A DNA stretch of 64,000 nucleotides. Source: Aequorivita soesokkakensis. Lineage in GTDB: Bacteria > Bacteroidota > Bacteroidia > Flavobacteriales > Flavobacteriaceae. Of the stretch, positions 63,599 through 64,000 are shown piece by piece. The translations under genes and the position numbers were made by a program. How positions within the stretch are numbered: position 1 is the stretch's first letter; every line of letters starts with the position of its first letter. The DNA is taken from assembly GCF_001641085.1 (NCBI RefSeq), contig NZ_LXIE01000050.1:62001-126000 (forward strand), given 5' to 3'. Below the pieces are notes generated by a model that saw only the letters and a list, made by a program, of their open reading frames with translations, made no database searches and was not told the DNA's origin.

Positions 63599-64000
63599 AT
63601 GGGTAAACGGCTACTTAATTTTTTCCTTCTGTTTTTTGTTTTACAGAGCGGTTTTTCACAGGAAATTTCCATCGGGAAACGCGATAAGGTTTATTCTGAA
63701 ATACTTCAGCAAGACCGTGAGTTTTCAGTCTATTTTCCACCATCATATAATACCGCGGTAAACCAAAAATATCCCGTGCTTTATATTTTGGATGGCGATT
63801 ACAACTTTCAATATGTTGCTGGGATTTTGGAATTGCAGGGCGGAATCAGTGAAGTTATCCCAGAAATGATTTTGGTTGCAATCTCAGGAAAAGGAACCAA
63901 CGAGTACCGCAGAAACTGCAAACCAAAAATTGATGGTTTGGAAGATAGCGGAAACGCTGAGGAAATGGCAAGTTTTATTGAAAAGGAACTGATTCCGTAT
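63599..64000 (+). CDS. Secreted alpha/beta-hydrolase (esterase D-like), C-terminus beyond window
   Basis: 134 codons are visible from ATG at 63599 to the window edge. A signal peptide (about 1-20, MGKRLLNFFLLFFVLQSGFS) is followed by the start of an esterase D/IroE-like hydrolase (REFSVYFPPSYN, KYPVLYILDGDYNFQYVAG). Relatives hydrolyse siderophore or other esters, but the nucleophile lies beyond the window. It is divergent from the sulfotransferase-like gene. Confidence 0.8.
   Translation, partial: MGKRLLNFFLLFFVLQSGFSQEISIGKRDKVYSEILQQDREFSVYFPPSYNTAVNQKYPVLYILDGDYNFQYVAGILELQGGISEVIPEMILVAISGKGTNEYRRNCKPKIDGLEDSGNAEEMASFIEKELIPY

Overview
The window looks like chromosome from a member of the Bacteroidota, most likely family Flavobacteriaceae; the genus is not certain. 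The evidence is a SusC/RagA-type outer-membrane receptor, two secreted proteins with Por-secretion (T9SS) C-terminal sorting domains, -7 promoter boxes of the Bacteroidota form TANNTTTG, few Shine-Dalgarno sequences, an AT-rich base composition, and a fused str-S10-spc-alpha ribosomal cluster that lacks tuf and is followed by carA, eno and gltA. I see no insertion sequence, prophage, CRISPR array, tRNA or rRNA gene.

Layout. 1-4248: two minus-strand outer-membrane genes, a SusC-like receptor that runs off the left edge and an Omp85-type barrel. 4340-21752: one strong promoter, 32 co-directional genes (rpsL, rpsG, fusA, then S10/spc/alpha through rplQ, including secY, infA and rpoA) and a clear intrinsic terminator. 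Larger gaps inside the cluster hold RNA-like hairpins, above all before rpsD. 21857-27679: carA, eno, gltA, an amidinotransferase-family hydrolase and a small outer-membrane protein. 27797-33858: a secreted prolyl dipeptidyl peptidase, two POT peptide transporters and a thioredoxin-like protein. 33886-38798 (minus): comEC-like, NlpC/P60, lpxB and ddl. 38909-40574: PASTA protein and rluD. 40657-47152: two FG-GAP-repeat T9SS cargo proteins around an unrecognised secreted protein. 47404-54777: an S46 dipeptidyl peptidase, a hydrolase lipoprotein, a DUF808 membrane protein, an unknown protein and a haem-type TonB receptor. 54778-64000: a 38-residue basic protein with its own terminator, a STAS protein without the phosphorylatable serine, an ABC-F ATPase, a flavodoxin-fold reductase with an exported DJ-1-like protein, DUF4251, a HipA-like kinase coupled to DUF3037, a cation/proton antiporter, a sulfotransferase-like protein and the start of an esterase.

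How the genes work together. The first third is the core translation and secretion cluster. The middle supports a proteolytic lifestyle: secreted S9 and S46 dipeptidyl peptidases release dipeptides that can cross the outer membrane, and POT symporters import them. Envelope genes (lpxB, ddl, NlpC/P60, PASTA, Omp85) sit between.

The most unusual signals are not classical genes. There are at least five arrays of degenerate 7-bp tandem units with consensus AACYNNN, each placed directly before a start codon or between divergent genes (carA, eno, lpxB/ddl, an FG-GAP gene). A long bulged stem-loop lies before rpsD, a hairpin sits at the predicted 5' end of the rpsL mRNA, and a terminator T-run merges into the promoter of a possibly leaderless gene. 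The HipA-like/DUF3037 pair is the best candidate for an under-described protein system.
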